Assembly (NCBI RefSeq): GCF_000720475.1
Contig: NZ_JOAP01000027.1
Span: 36,913 to 100,912 of the forward strand
Source: Streptomyces aureocirculatus
GTDB lineage: Bacteria > Actinomycetota > Actinomycetes > Streptomycetales > Streptomycetaceae
Reading direction: 5' to 3'
Length of the DNA: 64,000 nt
How positions within the stretch are numbered: position 1 is the stretch's first letter; the number at the start of each line of letters is the position of its first letter. Shown here one piece after another: positions 35,105 through 45,159 of this stretch. The position numbers and the translations under genes are program-made. Below the pieces are notes generated by a model that made no database searches, had not been told where the DNA came from, and saw only the letters and a list, made by a program, of their open reading frames with translations.

Positions 35105-38100
35105 TTACGGGTGGGCGGGTACGGCGGCGAGCAGGCGGGTGAGCATGCTGCGCAGTGGCGCGTACAGGGCGCGGACGATGAACTGCTCCTCCGCGGTCGT
35201 CGTGCCGCCCTCGAAATACGGGTCCAGGACGGCGAGGACGCTGTGCAGCAGACTGGATTCGGGGGTGTCGGGCCGCGCCGGTACGGCGCCGCGGTTGGGG
35301 GCGAAGGCGGCGTCGACGAAGACCACCCGGGCCGGTACGCCACCGCGTACCAGTCGCCCGATCACCTGCCACAACAGGACCAGCATGTCCCAGGTGACCT
35401 GTTCCCGTACATCGTCGTCGAGACGGCTCCACGCCATCGAACGGGCGAGTACCTGGTACCAGTACGAACGGGCGAGGCGGCGGAACTCCTCCGCTCCTTC
35501 CTCGACGGTGGGTTTTCCCTGTACCAGGGTGGCGAAGTCACCGCCGGTGACGGCGCGGACGACCCAGTCGTTGACGGCATTGACGGCCAGGTGGAGGTCC
35601 TCTGGGTGCGGATGGGGCCGTGCCAGGAAGTAGACCGTGCCGATGGCCGCCTCGTCGTCCTCGTTGAGGATGTTGTGGCCGCGTTCCAGCGCGAGCAGGG
35701 GCGCCACCAGGATGTCCGCCTCGAGGTCCTTCAGGTGCTCGACGTCGCCCCGACGCAGTGATCGGGCGTGGTAGGCGGACGACGCCTCGTCCTCCGCGGT
35801 GATCTCCTCGTCGTCCGACACCAGGCACAGCACCTTGTTGCGCCAGCGGACGTTGAGGTTGTGCAGTGTGTCGGCCACCACACGTGCCTCGGCATAGCTG
35901 CCGACCAGCAGAAGGATCTGGTCGCGCCCTGGAGGAAGAGAGAGCAACTCCTGCTGGAGCGGACCACCTTCAGTGACCTCGTACTCGTCTCCGCCCTCAC
36001 CTAGATGGCGCGCGATGCGGCGCAACTTCTCCGGGCGGTCGTCCGGATGGGTTCCCGACATGCGCAGTTTCTCGTCGCCGTCGTCGATGAACTCGAAGCG
36101 CATGGAGCTCTCGCTGGCGATGCGTTCGGTCACCTCGGCCGGCGGTTCGATGACCACACCGACCGGGACGCAGACGTGGTAGCGGCTGGACGCGCCCGCC
36201 CAGCTACTGCCCGACATGAGCAGCAAGTGGGCACCGGGCCTGCCGTCGACGGAGGTGAGATCGGGGATGGCGCGCAGCAGCTCACGTCCGACGCCGCTGC
36301 ACCGGAAGAAGGTCAGTTCGCCACTGCGGACTCCGCCCTTGTCCTCACCAGGGACCCGGAACTGGAAGCCGAGCACATTGCCCATCGGGGCCTCGGGCAC
36401 CATCGGGCCGTAGTCGAGCGGTCGGCGGTACATCGTGTTGAAGCCCAGGCTGAGGGCGGCCGCGACGCGGGGCCACATGGCATTGATCATGGCGAGCCGT
36501 GGTTCCAGGGCGCTGAGCAACAGTGTGAACTCGAAGCGCTCCGCGAGTTGCTTCCGCCATTCCTCGGGAGTCTGGGGCGGAGGCTTGGGCTTCCTGCGTC
36601 GTCCGCGCTTCTTCTCCTGTTCCTCCTCCTCGCGCCGCCACTCGTCGTATGCCTCTTGGTACTTCCGCTGCCGGGCAGCCATGTACTTCGGGTCGATGGC
36701 GAAGACCTCGTCCATGACCTCGGTGAGGCGGCGCCGGGTGTTCTCCGGGTTGCCGGTGTGGAGCAGCTCGTTGAGGAGGGCGGTCAGCCGGCTGAAGTCC
36801 TCCTCCGTCCTACGGTGACGGTCACCGAAGGGGTTGTCCCGGAACGCGTCGAGCAGTTTCCCGAGAGCCTCGCGGGGGGCGTGATGAGGGTGGTCCCGGC
36901 CGCTGTCGTCGGGGAGTTCGTAGCGTTCGTCGAGGAGCCCAAGCTGGAGCGTCCAGGCGCTGAAGTAGCCCGTCCGCACCCACTTGCGCAGCTCGTACCC
37001 GGCGACGAGCATCGCGTACAGCCGGTCGGTGGCCGCGCCTGCGGTGTTGAGGGCGGCGGCGAAGGTCTCGACGTCCCGTTCGGAGAGCTGGGTGCGTCCG
37101 CCTGCCGCGAGTTCCCGGATCTTGTGCCGGCTCAGCTGGTCGATGAGGCCCTTGTCCTCGTCGCTGGCTAGGACCACGGCGGGTGCGAAGGTCTGGTCGA
37201 GATGCATCTGGACACGGTCGGCCTCGTCGATGATCACGAGGTCACTGCGGCGGCAGGCGAGTTCGAGGAAGCGGATGCGCTCGCCGTTCTGAGGGCGGGG
37301 CGGCGAGGCGTCGATCAGCCCGGCCGGCGTGGCCACCCAGATCGAGGCGTCAACCAGCGTGCGGGCTCCGTGGTGACGGGGGCAGACGGACCAGTACGGG
37401 CAGCTCGTCGCCCTCTTCTGCCACTCGGAGTACCGTCTGTCGCTCGGGTCACGGCGCAGGGCCGACGGGGGCCGGAGCCGGGAGCAGGGTGCCTCGCCGT
37501 AGGCGAGTGGCTCGGTCGTCGATGTGGCGCCCCTGCCGTCTGACGTTGAGCAGGCAGGACGTGCCGAGGTAGGCGAAGGCGGGGTCGTCGTGGGCGAGCA
37601 GTCGGTGCTCGCCCCGGCCCGCCAGCCGGCGGTGCAGCCGCTGGGCGTGCCGCTCACGGCCGGAGGAGCCGAGCACGGGTGCGGCCGCGCCGTTGGTGTA
37701 GAGGTCGTAGAGCCGGACGAGCTTCAGCACCTCCGCGACATCGGTGACGATGATGGTGGTGCGCTTGCCCAGCTTGGCGAGATGGACGGCGATGATGTCG
37801 CGCAGTGTGCTCTTGCCGGCGCCGACGATGCCCAGCAGGTGCTGGATGCCGTCGACCGTGAAGGTGAAGTCCTCGTCCTTCCTCGTCTTGTGGAAGGTTC
37901 CGTTCTCCTTGGTGGACAGGTCGAACGACCGTAACCGCTCCAGCCACCGTGGCGCCCGTCCCTCGCCGAAGCGGGTGTGCTGTGCGTCCATTTCCGCCGC
38001 CGTGCGCTCCAGCCCCTCCCTGGTGAAGACGAGGGGCTCGCCGCCGCCGGCCGGTTCCAGGTCCATGTCGTGGGTGACAAGGGGGATGCGGGGGACGGGC

Positions 38101-38615
38101 GGCAGGTCGACGACGGCCATGGTGCGACTGACGGGGAAGGCGTGTGGGCCCTGACCCGCGACCGGCAGCCGCTTGCCCGCCAGCGGCGGTGCGGCACGCA
38201 GCAGTTGTTCGTAGACGGAGAAGCGGTCGCCGGCGACGGAGAGGTCGCGGCGGGCAGCGGGTGCATCGGCGTCCGGTACGTCGTAGGCGCGCACCCTGGG
38301 GTCGAACCTCTGGTAGGTGTCCAGCGCATCGAGCCAGGTACGGCTCCGGCGCAGCGTCCACAGTGAGTACCTGGCGATACGCAGGGTCTTCGCCGCGTCG
38401 GATGGCAGCGGTGCCCGGTGCGCCTCGGCGAACCCGTACCCGCTGAACAGTACCCAGGCGCTGCCCGCGGGGCTGCCCGGCATCATCTTCTGCTGGAGGT
38501 ACAGGCCGAGTTCGACCTGGCAGAGGGCTTCCAGCGCTGGCTGGGGCACGGAGGACCCCAGAAATGCTTTGAGCGCGTTGAACACGTCGGTCAAGGGCGG
38601 GGTGATGCTACGCAT
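35105..38615 (-). CDS. DinG/SF2-like helicase of the pPIWI_RE island, interrupted by one frameshift
   Basis: ATG 38615 (AGGAGAAGG upstream) opens a frame with Walker A GIVGAGKST at residues 262-270, ending at 37449. The rest of the helicase lies in the +1 frame from about 37540 to 35105. It has DLVIIDEADRVQ (Walker B), LLLMSGSSW, LLLVGSYAEARVVADTL, and WQVIGRLVRGG (motif VI). The two halves together would be about 1170 residues. A CCCC run at 37530-37533 lies inside the 37510-37545 window where the frames should join. A charged coiled segment (EEEEQEKKRGRRRK) lies mid-protein. The start overlaps the upstream REase-like gene by 8 bp. Mutation, sequencing error or programmed +1 frameshifting are all possible. 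Confidence 0.8.
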
Positions 38616-39753
38616 CGTCCTTCTCCTCTCGCCGGGCCTGTCCCAGGTCGGGCACGAGGTCCATGGGGGTGGTGAGCACCAGCCGGTCCCGCAGGAGCGC
38701 GGGAAGGGCGTCGGTGAAGGCCTGCCGGTAGCCGTCCCGTCCGGCGAGCGCGTCGGGGACCACGACGAGGGTGCGGTCCGCGAGGGGTGTGTTGTCGGTG
38801 AGATGGGCTGCGAGGAGCGCCGGCTGCAGGCGGTCGTACACCTGAATGTCCACGATGCGGGGGCCGGCGTCCCTGAGCCGGTAGGCGGGCAGAAGACTGG
38901 GCAGGGTCTCGTACGCGACTCCGGCGCGCTCCAGTGCCTCCCGCGCGGCTTCGTCGGTGCGGTGCGGCAATACGAGGTACCACCGCAGCGAGCGCCGCAG
39001 GATCCAAGCCTGGTCCGGCTCACGGATGAGCCGCGGAGGGGCGTCGCGCGGGCAGTCCTCCCCCTCGCACCAGACTTCCGCGCCGGTGCCGGACGGTCCG
39101 GGTACGGGCACGGCACTGTCCTGGGGCAGCGCGGGGAGCCTGCACGAGGGGCAGTACAGGAAGTCTCCGTCGACGAGCAGGAACTCGGGCAACGGACCGT
39201 AGAGGTTCTTGACCCGGCTCCAGACCGCCCTGTTCCAACCCGGTGCGAAGCGGTCCTGCTGGTGGACGACCGGGTGGCGCGCCAGGAACGCCCTGCACTG
39301 CCGGTAGCGCTCTTCCGTTCCACTCCGCGCGTGCAGGTCCCCGAGGAGCGCGCGGGCGTGTCCCGCCACGCCTCCGTCCGGTCCGTGCGAGGCCACCTCG
39401 AGACACGACCGGGTCGGCATCCGGCCGACCCGGTGCACCAGCGTGGTGCCCGGCGAGACCAGGGAGGAGGGGACCGCGAAGAGTGGGTCGTCGGACGGCC
39501 TGGTCCGGCACCACTCCCACAGTTCCGGAAGACTCCTCGGCGGCACCTCCCCCGCATCGAGGCAGCGCATCACCGTGTGATCCAGCGCCCGCTGGGCTAG
39601 GCCGGGATAGGGCAGGGTGAAGGAGCGGAGCCCTTGGACCTCGGAGAGAGCCGCCACCATGCGGGCGAGTTCGCCGAAGAGGTCGCTGCCCACGCCCTCG
39701 GGCGCCTCGCCGGCGTCCGGCCGATCGGCCCGGCCGACCGACCCCGCCCTCAT
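38608..39753 (-). CDS. REase-fold protein of the pPIWI_RE island (predicted)
   Basis: The 381-residue protein starts at an ATG overlapping the stop of the upstream nuclease gene (ATGA). Its middle has two cysteine pairs (YCPSC and WCEGEDCP) likely to bind zinc. The C-terminal 130 residues read like a restriction-endonuclease fold: EPDQAWILRRSLRWYLVLP, an alpha segment, then RIVDIQVYDRLQPALLAAHL, where D-I-Q stands in the place of the usual D/E-x-K. Position in the operon matches the third gene of described pPIWI_RE islands. The REase assignment rests on motif reading and order, not on an alignment. The Gln in place of Lys may alter or abolish cleavage. Confidence 0.6.
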   Translation of the reverse strand: MRAGSVGRADRPDAGEAPEGVGSDLFGELARMVAALSEVQGLRSFTLPYPGLAQRALDHTVMRCLDAGEVPPRSLPELWEWCRTRPSDDPLFAVPSSLVSPGTTLVHRVGRMPTRSCLEVASHGPDGGVAGHARALLGDLHARSGTEERYRQCRAFLARHPVVHQQDRFAPGWNRAVWSRVKNLYGPLPEFLLVDGDFLYCPSCRLPALPQDSAVPVPGPSGTGAEVWCEGEDCPRDAPPRLIREPDQAWILRRSLRWYLVLPHRTDEAAREALERAGVAYETLPSLLPAYRLRDAGPRIVDIQVYDRLQPALLAAHLTDNTPLADRTLVVVPDALAGRDGYRQAFTDALPALLRDRLVLTTPMDLVPDLGQARREEKDDA

Positions 39754-41312
39754 GCCGCGACCTCGCTGACGGACGACGCCGTGCACCAGCGGGCCACTTC
39801 GCACCGCTCGCAGGAGCGTCCGGGCCGGGCCGCGTACTGGTCGTCACCGTGCCAGTCGGCCACCATCGCCCGCAGTACCTTCTCGGCGGTGACCCGATTG
39901 GCCGGGGCGAAGGGATCGATGATCTCCAGGTCGGCGCCGCCGGGGCGCAGCACCTCCAGCTCGACCCGGGCGCGGAACGGTTCACCGCCCAGGTCACCGC
40001 GGGCGATCAGCACGACGGCCAGGGCCAACTGCGGATAACGCTCGAGCAGGGGGCGGTCGGACCGCCGATCGGTGACGGAGGTCTTGGTCTCGCGCCACAC
40101 CCACGACCCGGCATCCCGGTAGAGCAGGTCGGGCGCGGCCAGGACCACCACGTCGGCGGCTGTGTCGTGCCGCACCACCCGGGGCTCGGTCCGCACATCC
40201 GTACCGTCCCCGACGTACCGCAGCGGACAGACCGCGGCGTGCCGCCGCAACAGCAGGGCGCCGAGTGCGCGTTCGTGTGCGGACAGGTCGAATCCCTCCG
40301 GTACCCACTCCTCGGGGACCTCGACCGTGCAGGGCCGAGGCGATCCGTGGGCGTGCCGTTCGGCGAGGTAGGCGTGCAGCGCCCGGCCGCGCTCGGCCGT
40401 CACCTCGCGTTCGACGGAATCCGCCGTGGGCAGGTGCAGCCGGCGCATGTGGTCACGCGCCGGGCAGGCTCGGTAGGCCCGCCCGTTGGTGACCGACCAG
40501 GTGCGGCGGGGCCGGTCGTGCGCCTCGATGCCCAGCAGTCCGGGCGCTGTGCGCATGGCCGGGCACACCGACAGGTAGGGGCATCCGCCACAGGCGGACC
40601 CCGGGCGGTATTCCCGTCCGTCCAGTACGCCGGCCAGGGCAGCGGGGCCGTGTTCGCGGTACCGGGCGCGCGCCTCTTCCCGGCTTCCAGCGAAGAGTTC
40701 CCGCGTACGGCCGTCGAAGAGCGCGAACTCCACGATCCGTACGTGCTCCGGCGGTGGTCCGGGGGCGCCCTCGGCCAGCACCAAGGCGACGGCCGCGGTG
40801 AACCCGTCGGGCGGCAGGTCCCGCAGGCGGTGCACGGGCAGACGAATCTCGCGGTAGGCAGCGTCGGGGGAGGCCAGGCAGCGGCCCCACACGGTGAGGC
40901 GGTACTCCTGGGCGTCGCGCGGGTCGGGACCGGACGGCCGGTAGCGGTACGTCCACGGCTCGGGCACCTCGTGCAGGGGGCGTTCCGGGTCGAGGGGGAA
41001 GGCCGCCTCGTACAACTTCACGCCGTGCTCCGACCAGGTCCGCAGACCGTCGTGCAAGGGCCCGGTACGTGTCCGGGGCGGGTGGCCGGCAGGCCCCGAA
41101 CGGATGTCGCAGGCAGCCATGAAGGGGCCCAGAGCGAAGTGCTCCAACCGCTCACGGCGCCGCGGTACAGGGTCGGTGGTGTGGTAACCGCGGGTCTTGA
41201 GAGCGTCAGCGGCGGGGCATCGGAACTCTCCCCCCTTGAACATTCCGGCGGATACCGTGATGACGTCGGACGTGCGGGTCACCCCGTCGGGGGGCAGCCA
41301 TGGCTGTGACAT
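39750..41312 (-). CDS. PD-(D/E)XK nuclease with cysteine clusters (RecB/Cas4-like)
   Basis: This 520-residue protein has CGGCPYLSVCP at 241-251 and a C-terminal CERCEVARWC at 501-510, which could hold an Fe-S cluster or zinc. Between them lies a PD-(D/E)XK domain with PD at 394-395, E408 and K410 in WRETKTS, and the downstream YPQLAL carrying the usual Gln. The start ATG 41312 has GGAG 6 bp upstream; another ATG lies 12 bp earlier. It is the first gene of the four-gene operon (39750-41312, 38608-39753, helicase, PIWI), all overlapping or closely spaced. It probably processes or degrades DNA with the helicase. A fourth gene of this sort is not part of the minimal three-gene description. Confidence 0.72.
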   Translation of the reverse strand: MSQPWLPPDGVTRTSDVITVSAGMFKGGEFRCPAADALKTRGYHTTDPVPRRRERLEHFALGPFMAACDIRSGPAGHPPRTRTGPLHDGLRTWSEHGVKLYEAAFPLDPERPLHEVPEPWTYRYRPSGPDPRDAQEYRLTVWGRCLASPDAAYREIRLPVHRLRDLPPDGFTAAVALVLAEGAPGPPPEHVRIVEFALFDGRTRELFAGSREEARARYREHGPAALAGVLDGREYRPGSACGGCPYLSVCPAMRTAPGLLGIEAHDRPRRTWSVTNGRAYRACPARDHMRRLHLPTADSVEREVTAERGRALHAYLAERHAHGSPRPCTVEVPEEWVPEGFDLSAHERALGALLLRRHAAVCPLRYVGDGTDVRTEPRVVRHDTAADVVVLAAPDLLYRDAGSWVWRETKTSVTDRRSDRPLLERYPQLALAVVLIARGDLGGEPFRARVELEVLRPGGADLEIIDPFAPANRVTAEKVLRAMVADWHGDDQYAARPGRSCERCEVARWCTASSVSEVAA

Positions 41313-41345
41313 TTCATGCTCCATTTCCGTACGGAGGAAAGGTGG

Positions 41346-42254
41346 ATGGCCGTGAGGGAGATCGAGGAGGTCGGCGATGTGGAGAGGCGCTACGAAGTGC
41401 TGGACATGGTCGGCGACGGCGGCCAAGGCGACCTTTTCCTCGGGCGTGACCGCAACAGCGGGCAGAAGGTGGCGTTGAAGCTTCAGAAGGCCCGGGACCT
41501 CGGTCCCGAGAGCGATTTCCACTGGGCCGGCGATGAACTCCTCAAAGAGGGATCACGCATGATGATGCTGACGGGAATCCAGGCGATTCCCGAAGTCATC
41601 GCCACGGGGACATACCGGCGACGCCGGTGCCTGGTCATGGAATTTGTCGAAGGGCACCAACTGCAGAAGGTCCTGTCGGCGGCCCTGCCCGTTAAGGATC
41701 CTGGGACCGTGGCGGCCGCCATCGGCCAACTGTGCGAAATCCTGGCAGAAGTCCACGACCGGAATCTGGTGCACTGCGATCTCAAGCCCGAGAACGTCAT
41801 CGTGCAGCCGGACGGCCGTCTCCGGCTCATTGACATGGGCCACGCGGTCGTGGCGGATCAGGAGACGGAATACGCACGCGGCACGCGCGGCTGGGCCTCC
41901 CCCGAGCAGTCCGACGCGTGCCCGTCAGGTCTGACGCGGCAAGCCGACATCTTCGCACTCGGCTGCATCCTGCTGGAGATGACCGTGATGCGCCTGCCCT
42001 ACGGCGGACAGGACGAGCGGGCGGAAGAGGGCGCCCCGGTGCTGCCGGCCGACCGGCTCGCCAAACTACCCCCGGAGTTCGCCTCCATGGCGCTGTGGAT
42101 GGTCCGGTGGAAGGCGGCGGAGCGCCCCGCGGATGTCCGTGAAGTGTTCGACCGGCTCCGCTGCTACCTACCCCAGCTCGGCTCGCAACGGCCATCGAAG
42201 CCCCTGCGCCCGGACCCGACCGAGTACTACCGGACGCATCCGCCCCGGCTATGA
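41346..42254 (+). CDS. Soluble serine/threonine protein kinase
   Basis: The 302-residue kinase has the Gly loop GDGGQGD (23-29), K45 in VALKLQ, HCDLKPENVI with the catalytic D145, an activation-loop start IDMGHA (DMG instead of DFG), GTRGWASPEQ and ADIFALGCILLEM. All catalytic residues are present. It is short, has no membrane segment or PASTA/sensor domain, and ends soon after the kinase fold, so it is cytoplasmic. The ATG follows GGAGGAAAGG. It is divergent from the nuclease operon with only 33 bp between start codons, and convergent with the AfsR-like gene. By analogy with AfsK and AfsR, phosphorylation of the neighbouring regulator is plausible. Confidence 0.9.
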   Translation: MAVREIEEVGDVERRYEVLDMVGDGGQGDLFLGRDRNSGQKVALKLQKARDLGPESDFHWAGDELLKEGSRMMMLTGIQAIPEVIATGTYRRRRCLVMEFVEGHQLQKVLSAALPVKDPGTVAAAIGQLCEILAEVHDRNLVHCDLKPENVIVQPDGRLRLIDMGHAVVADQETEYARGTRGWASPEQSDACPSGLTRQADIFALGCILLEMTVMRLPYGGQDERAEEGAPVLPADRLAKLPPEFASMALWMVRWKAAERPADVREVFDRLRCYLPQLGSQRPSKPLRPDPTEYYRTHPPRL

Positions 42255-42284
42255 CGGTGAGCCGACGGCCACCGATCGGGCGGG

Positions 42285-45044
42285 TCACCTCAGCCCTTCC
42301 AGCCGCGCCCGGACCTCCCGCACCCCCTCACCGTCCATCAGTTCACGCAGCACGATGACTCTCTCCAGTTCCCGCACCGCCGCGTCGGTGTCGCCGGCGG
42401 ACACCAGGACATCAGCGAAGAGCATCCGTACCTTGCCCTCGTTGGGCCAGTTCTCCTGTTCGCGGTAGATGTCGGAGGCCTGCCGGTACAGGGTGATGGC
42501 CTCGTCCCGCTCGGAACGGGCCAGGTGCACCTTGGCCAGGGTGAACAGCACATCGGCCAGGCCGCTGCGCTCCGTCGTGCGCTCGACCACGCCCAGGGCG
42601 TCGGCGCACCGACGGAGCGCCTGCTCGTGCTCGCCCCGGTCGAGGTCGATCGCGCCGAGGACGTTCAGAACAGCCGCCTCCCCGACCCGGTCGGACATCT
42701 CCTCGCACAACTCCAGTGCGCGGCGAAGCATTTCCTCCGCGCCCGTCAGGTCGTCCTGCTTGCGCAGGGTGAGTCCGAGCCGGTGCAGCGTACGGGCCAG
42801 ACTCAGCCGGCCTTCTGTGCTGCGGTCCTCCTCGCTGAGCCGGACGGCCCTGCGCAGGTTGCCCACAGCCAAGTCGTACTCACCGAGCCGCCAGTGGGTC
42901 CCTGCCAGCGACCGGTAGACCATGGCGCAATCGACCGGGTCGGCGACGGTTTCCGCCGCCTCGGCGGCGTACCGGAGGTTCTGCCGCGCATCATCGAGCA
43001 GGCGACGGCGCCACTGGTAGACGACCAGGGCCATCGGAAGCAGCCACACGTACCGGTCGATACGCCGATTGATCGCCAAGTGAATGCCTCGCTGGACGGT
43101 GGCGTACTCCTCGTCCAGGAACGCCATCGCCTCCGCGAGGTCCGCGGGGTCGGTGACCCTGACCGCTCCGGGCTCGCCGGTGGGCAGGGTGCGTTCGCGG
43201 TCGAGCACCCGGTCGCAGGCTCGGACGTTGTGCATCTGGTGTTCCAGCACCTGCCGTACGGTCGCCCGCTCGATCTCCGCGTTCTCTCCGTCCGACACCG
43301 GCCGCACGTGCCGAAGGGCGAAGGCCCGCACAAGGTCGTGCAGCCCGTAGCGGTCGCCGTGATGTTCCACCAGATTCGCCGCCACGAGGTTCACCAGGGC
43401 CCGGTCGGTGCGCGTCCCTTCGTCCACTGCCCGTCCCAGATCCATCACCGCCTCCCAGGAAGCGCTGGGCCCGGGGTGGACAGCGAGCTGCCACAGCAGC
43501 AGCCGGGCTTCCTCATTCAGCACGCGCACGGAGCAGTTGAGCGCGGCGCGGACCGACAGTTCGTGCTCGGGCAGGTCCAGGGTGTCCAGCTTCGCCCGCT
43601 CCAGCTCCTTCTCCATCTCCCGCACCAGGGCAGGGAGGGTGTGCAGCGGACGCGCACCGACCTCCAAGAGCCGGGCCACCACCACAAGGGCCAACGGCAA
43701 CCGACCGCAGAGGTGGACCAGCTTGCTGAAGGGCACGGCGTGCTTGGCCCGGTCCTCGGCCGACACTTTCTCCTGGAGCACCTCCAGCGCGTCCGCCTCG
43801 TGCAGCGGCTCCATCTTGCGGAACAGCACCCTTCTCTCGGACTGCAGCCGCAAAAGGTCGTTACGACTGGTGACGATCACGGCGCAGGTACCGTCTCCGG
43901 GAAGCAGCGGCAGCACCTGCTGGGCGCTGAGCGCGTCGTCGAGGACGATGAGCACCGACCGGTGGGCCAGCGCCGACCGCAGCGCGTTGCTCTTGCTCTC
44001 CGTTCCGGTCACCGTGGTGTAGGGCGGCAGCGCGGCCAGAAAGCCGTCCAGGACCTCGTCCGGTTCGGCGGGCCGCACGTCTCCGTCGGCGAATCCGTTC
44101 AGTTCGCCGCACAGCACCCCGTCGGGAAACCGCTCCCGCAACCGACCGGCGAGGTTCTCGGCCACCGTGGTCTTCCCGACACCCGCCATGCCGCTGATCA
44201 GGACCAGCGCAAGATTGCCGGCATCCTGTTCCTCGCACACGGCCTCGAAGAGGTCACCGATCAGCTCGTCCTGCCCGATCGGCTTGCGCCTGCCGCCGGG
44301 CAACTGGTCGGGAACGGGGGGCAGGAGCACCCCGCCCGGCCGGCCGCTCTCTCCCCGGACCTGGTCAATGGCGCTCTGTACAGCGTCATCCGCTTTTCCG
44401 TTGCGCTTCTCCCACTTCTTGATGAGCGGCTCAAGTTGGGACTCCGGCAGGTCTGCGTGGGCGAGCAGATAGAACCGGAAGATCTGGGGCAATTCCGGCG
44501 CACGCTCGAACCATTTCTCCGTCTCCTCGCGCAGCCATTTGACCTCCCAGGACTTGTAGGCTGCGTCCAGCCGCGCGTACACGGCGGCCATCAACTCGGC
44601 TCGTAGCTCCTCCCGACGCAAGTGGAAGCCGGTCTCGGACAGTCCGTGCAGCGGTTCGTCCTCGCCGTCCCACTCCTCCAAGGCCGCGCCGAGCAGCTCG
44701 AACTGCGCTTTGCAGGTCAGTCCCTCAGCCTGCTTCACCTTTTCGCGAAAACGGAGCAGGTCGACGTCTCCCACCGGCACGCGGAGCGTGCAGTAACCCG
44801 ACTTGCCGCTATGGGGCACGGACTCCTGGCCCAGCCGCTTCCGCAGGTCGGCGACGACGCGGTTAACCAGATCGCCGACGTCCTCGACGCCGTCCCAGAG
44901 GACTTCGGCTATGTCCTTCCTCTTACATCGGCAGTCTGGCGAAGTCACCAGGAGCGCGAACAGGGCCGCCACCTTCGACCCTTCGACCACCCTCCTGCCG
45001 CCGTCCCCTTCGGCTCGCACCGGGCCCAGCACGTACCCCTCCAT
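42285..45044 (-). CDS. AfsR-like SARP/NB-ARC/TPR regulator (STAND ATPase)
   Basis: The 919-residue protein has an N-terminal SARP winged-helix and activation domain (about 1-230: MEGYVLGPVRA, VNRVVADLRKRLG). An NB-ARC ATPase follows (about 265-560: LISGMAGVGKTT Walker A, VLIVLDDALSAQQ Walker B, TSRND, and CGRLPLALVV, the GLPLA equivalent). A C-terminal half of tetratricopeptide-like repeats completes it (YRSLAGTHWRLGEYDLAVGN; LNVLGAIDLDRGEHEQAL). Such STAND proteins oligomerise when triggered by a ligand bound to the repeats. Placed beside a kinase and the pPIWI_RE operon, it could be the sensor-regulator of the island, or an independent metabolic regulator. ATG 45044 follows GGGGAGGG; ATG 45059 is possible. 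Confidence 0.9.
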   Translation of the reverse strand: MEGYVLGPVRAEGDGGRRVVEGSKVAALFALLVTSPDCRCKRKDIAEVLWDGVEDVGDLVNRVVADLRKRLGQESVPHSGKSGYCTLRVPVGDVDLLRFREKVKQAEGLTCKAQFELLGAALEEWDGEDEPLHGLSETGFHLRREELRAELMAAVYARLDAAYKSWEVKWLREETEKWFERAPELPQIFRFYLLAHADLPESQLEPLIKKWEKRNGKADDAVQSAIDQVRGESGRPGGVLLPPVPDQLPGGRRKPIGQDELIGDLFEAVCEEQDAGNLALVLISGMAGVGKTTVAENLAGRLRERFPDGVLCGELNGFADGDVRPAEPDEVLDGFLAALPPYTTVTGTESKSNALRSALAHRSVLIVLDDALSAQQVLPLLPGDGTCAVIVTSRNDLLRLQSERRVLFRKMEPLHEADALEVLQEKVSAEDRAKHAVPFSKLVHLCGRLPLALVVVARLLEVGARPLHTLPALVREMEKELERAKLDTLDLPEHELSVRAALNCSVRVLNEEARLLLWQLAVHPGPSASWEAVMDLGRAVDEGTRTDRALVNLVAANLVEHHGDRYGLHDLVRAFALRHVRPVSDGENAEIERATVRQVLEHQMHNVRACDRVLDRERTLPTGEPGAVRVTDPADLAEAMAFLDEEYATVQRGIHLAINRRIDRYVWLLPMALVVYQWRRRLLDDARQNLRYAAEAAETVADPVDCAMVYRSLAGTHWRLGEYDLAVGNLRRAVRLSEEDRSTEGRLSLARTLHRLGLTLRKQDDLTGAEEMLRRALELCEEMSDRVGEAAVLNVLGAIDLDRGEHEQALRRCADALGVVERTTERSGLADVLFTLAKVHLARSERDEAITLYRQASDIYREQENWPNEGKVRMLFADVLVSAGDTDAAVRELERVIVLRELMDGEGVREVRARLEGLR

Positions 45045-45159
45045 CGCCCTCCCCCTCACCGCGCCGCAGTCAGTGATTCGGCCCCTCGCCGGCGCTCCTT
45101 CATCTGTGCGCCGCGCTGTGCCGCTTCACACGCACTTGCTTCTTCACGCCCCCCGGGGA

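Noticed and set aside
41346..45044. A chromosomal AfsK-AfsR pair
   Set aside because: The kinase is short and soluble without the large AfsK sensor region, and the genes are island-borne. Only functional analogy is proposed.
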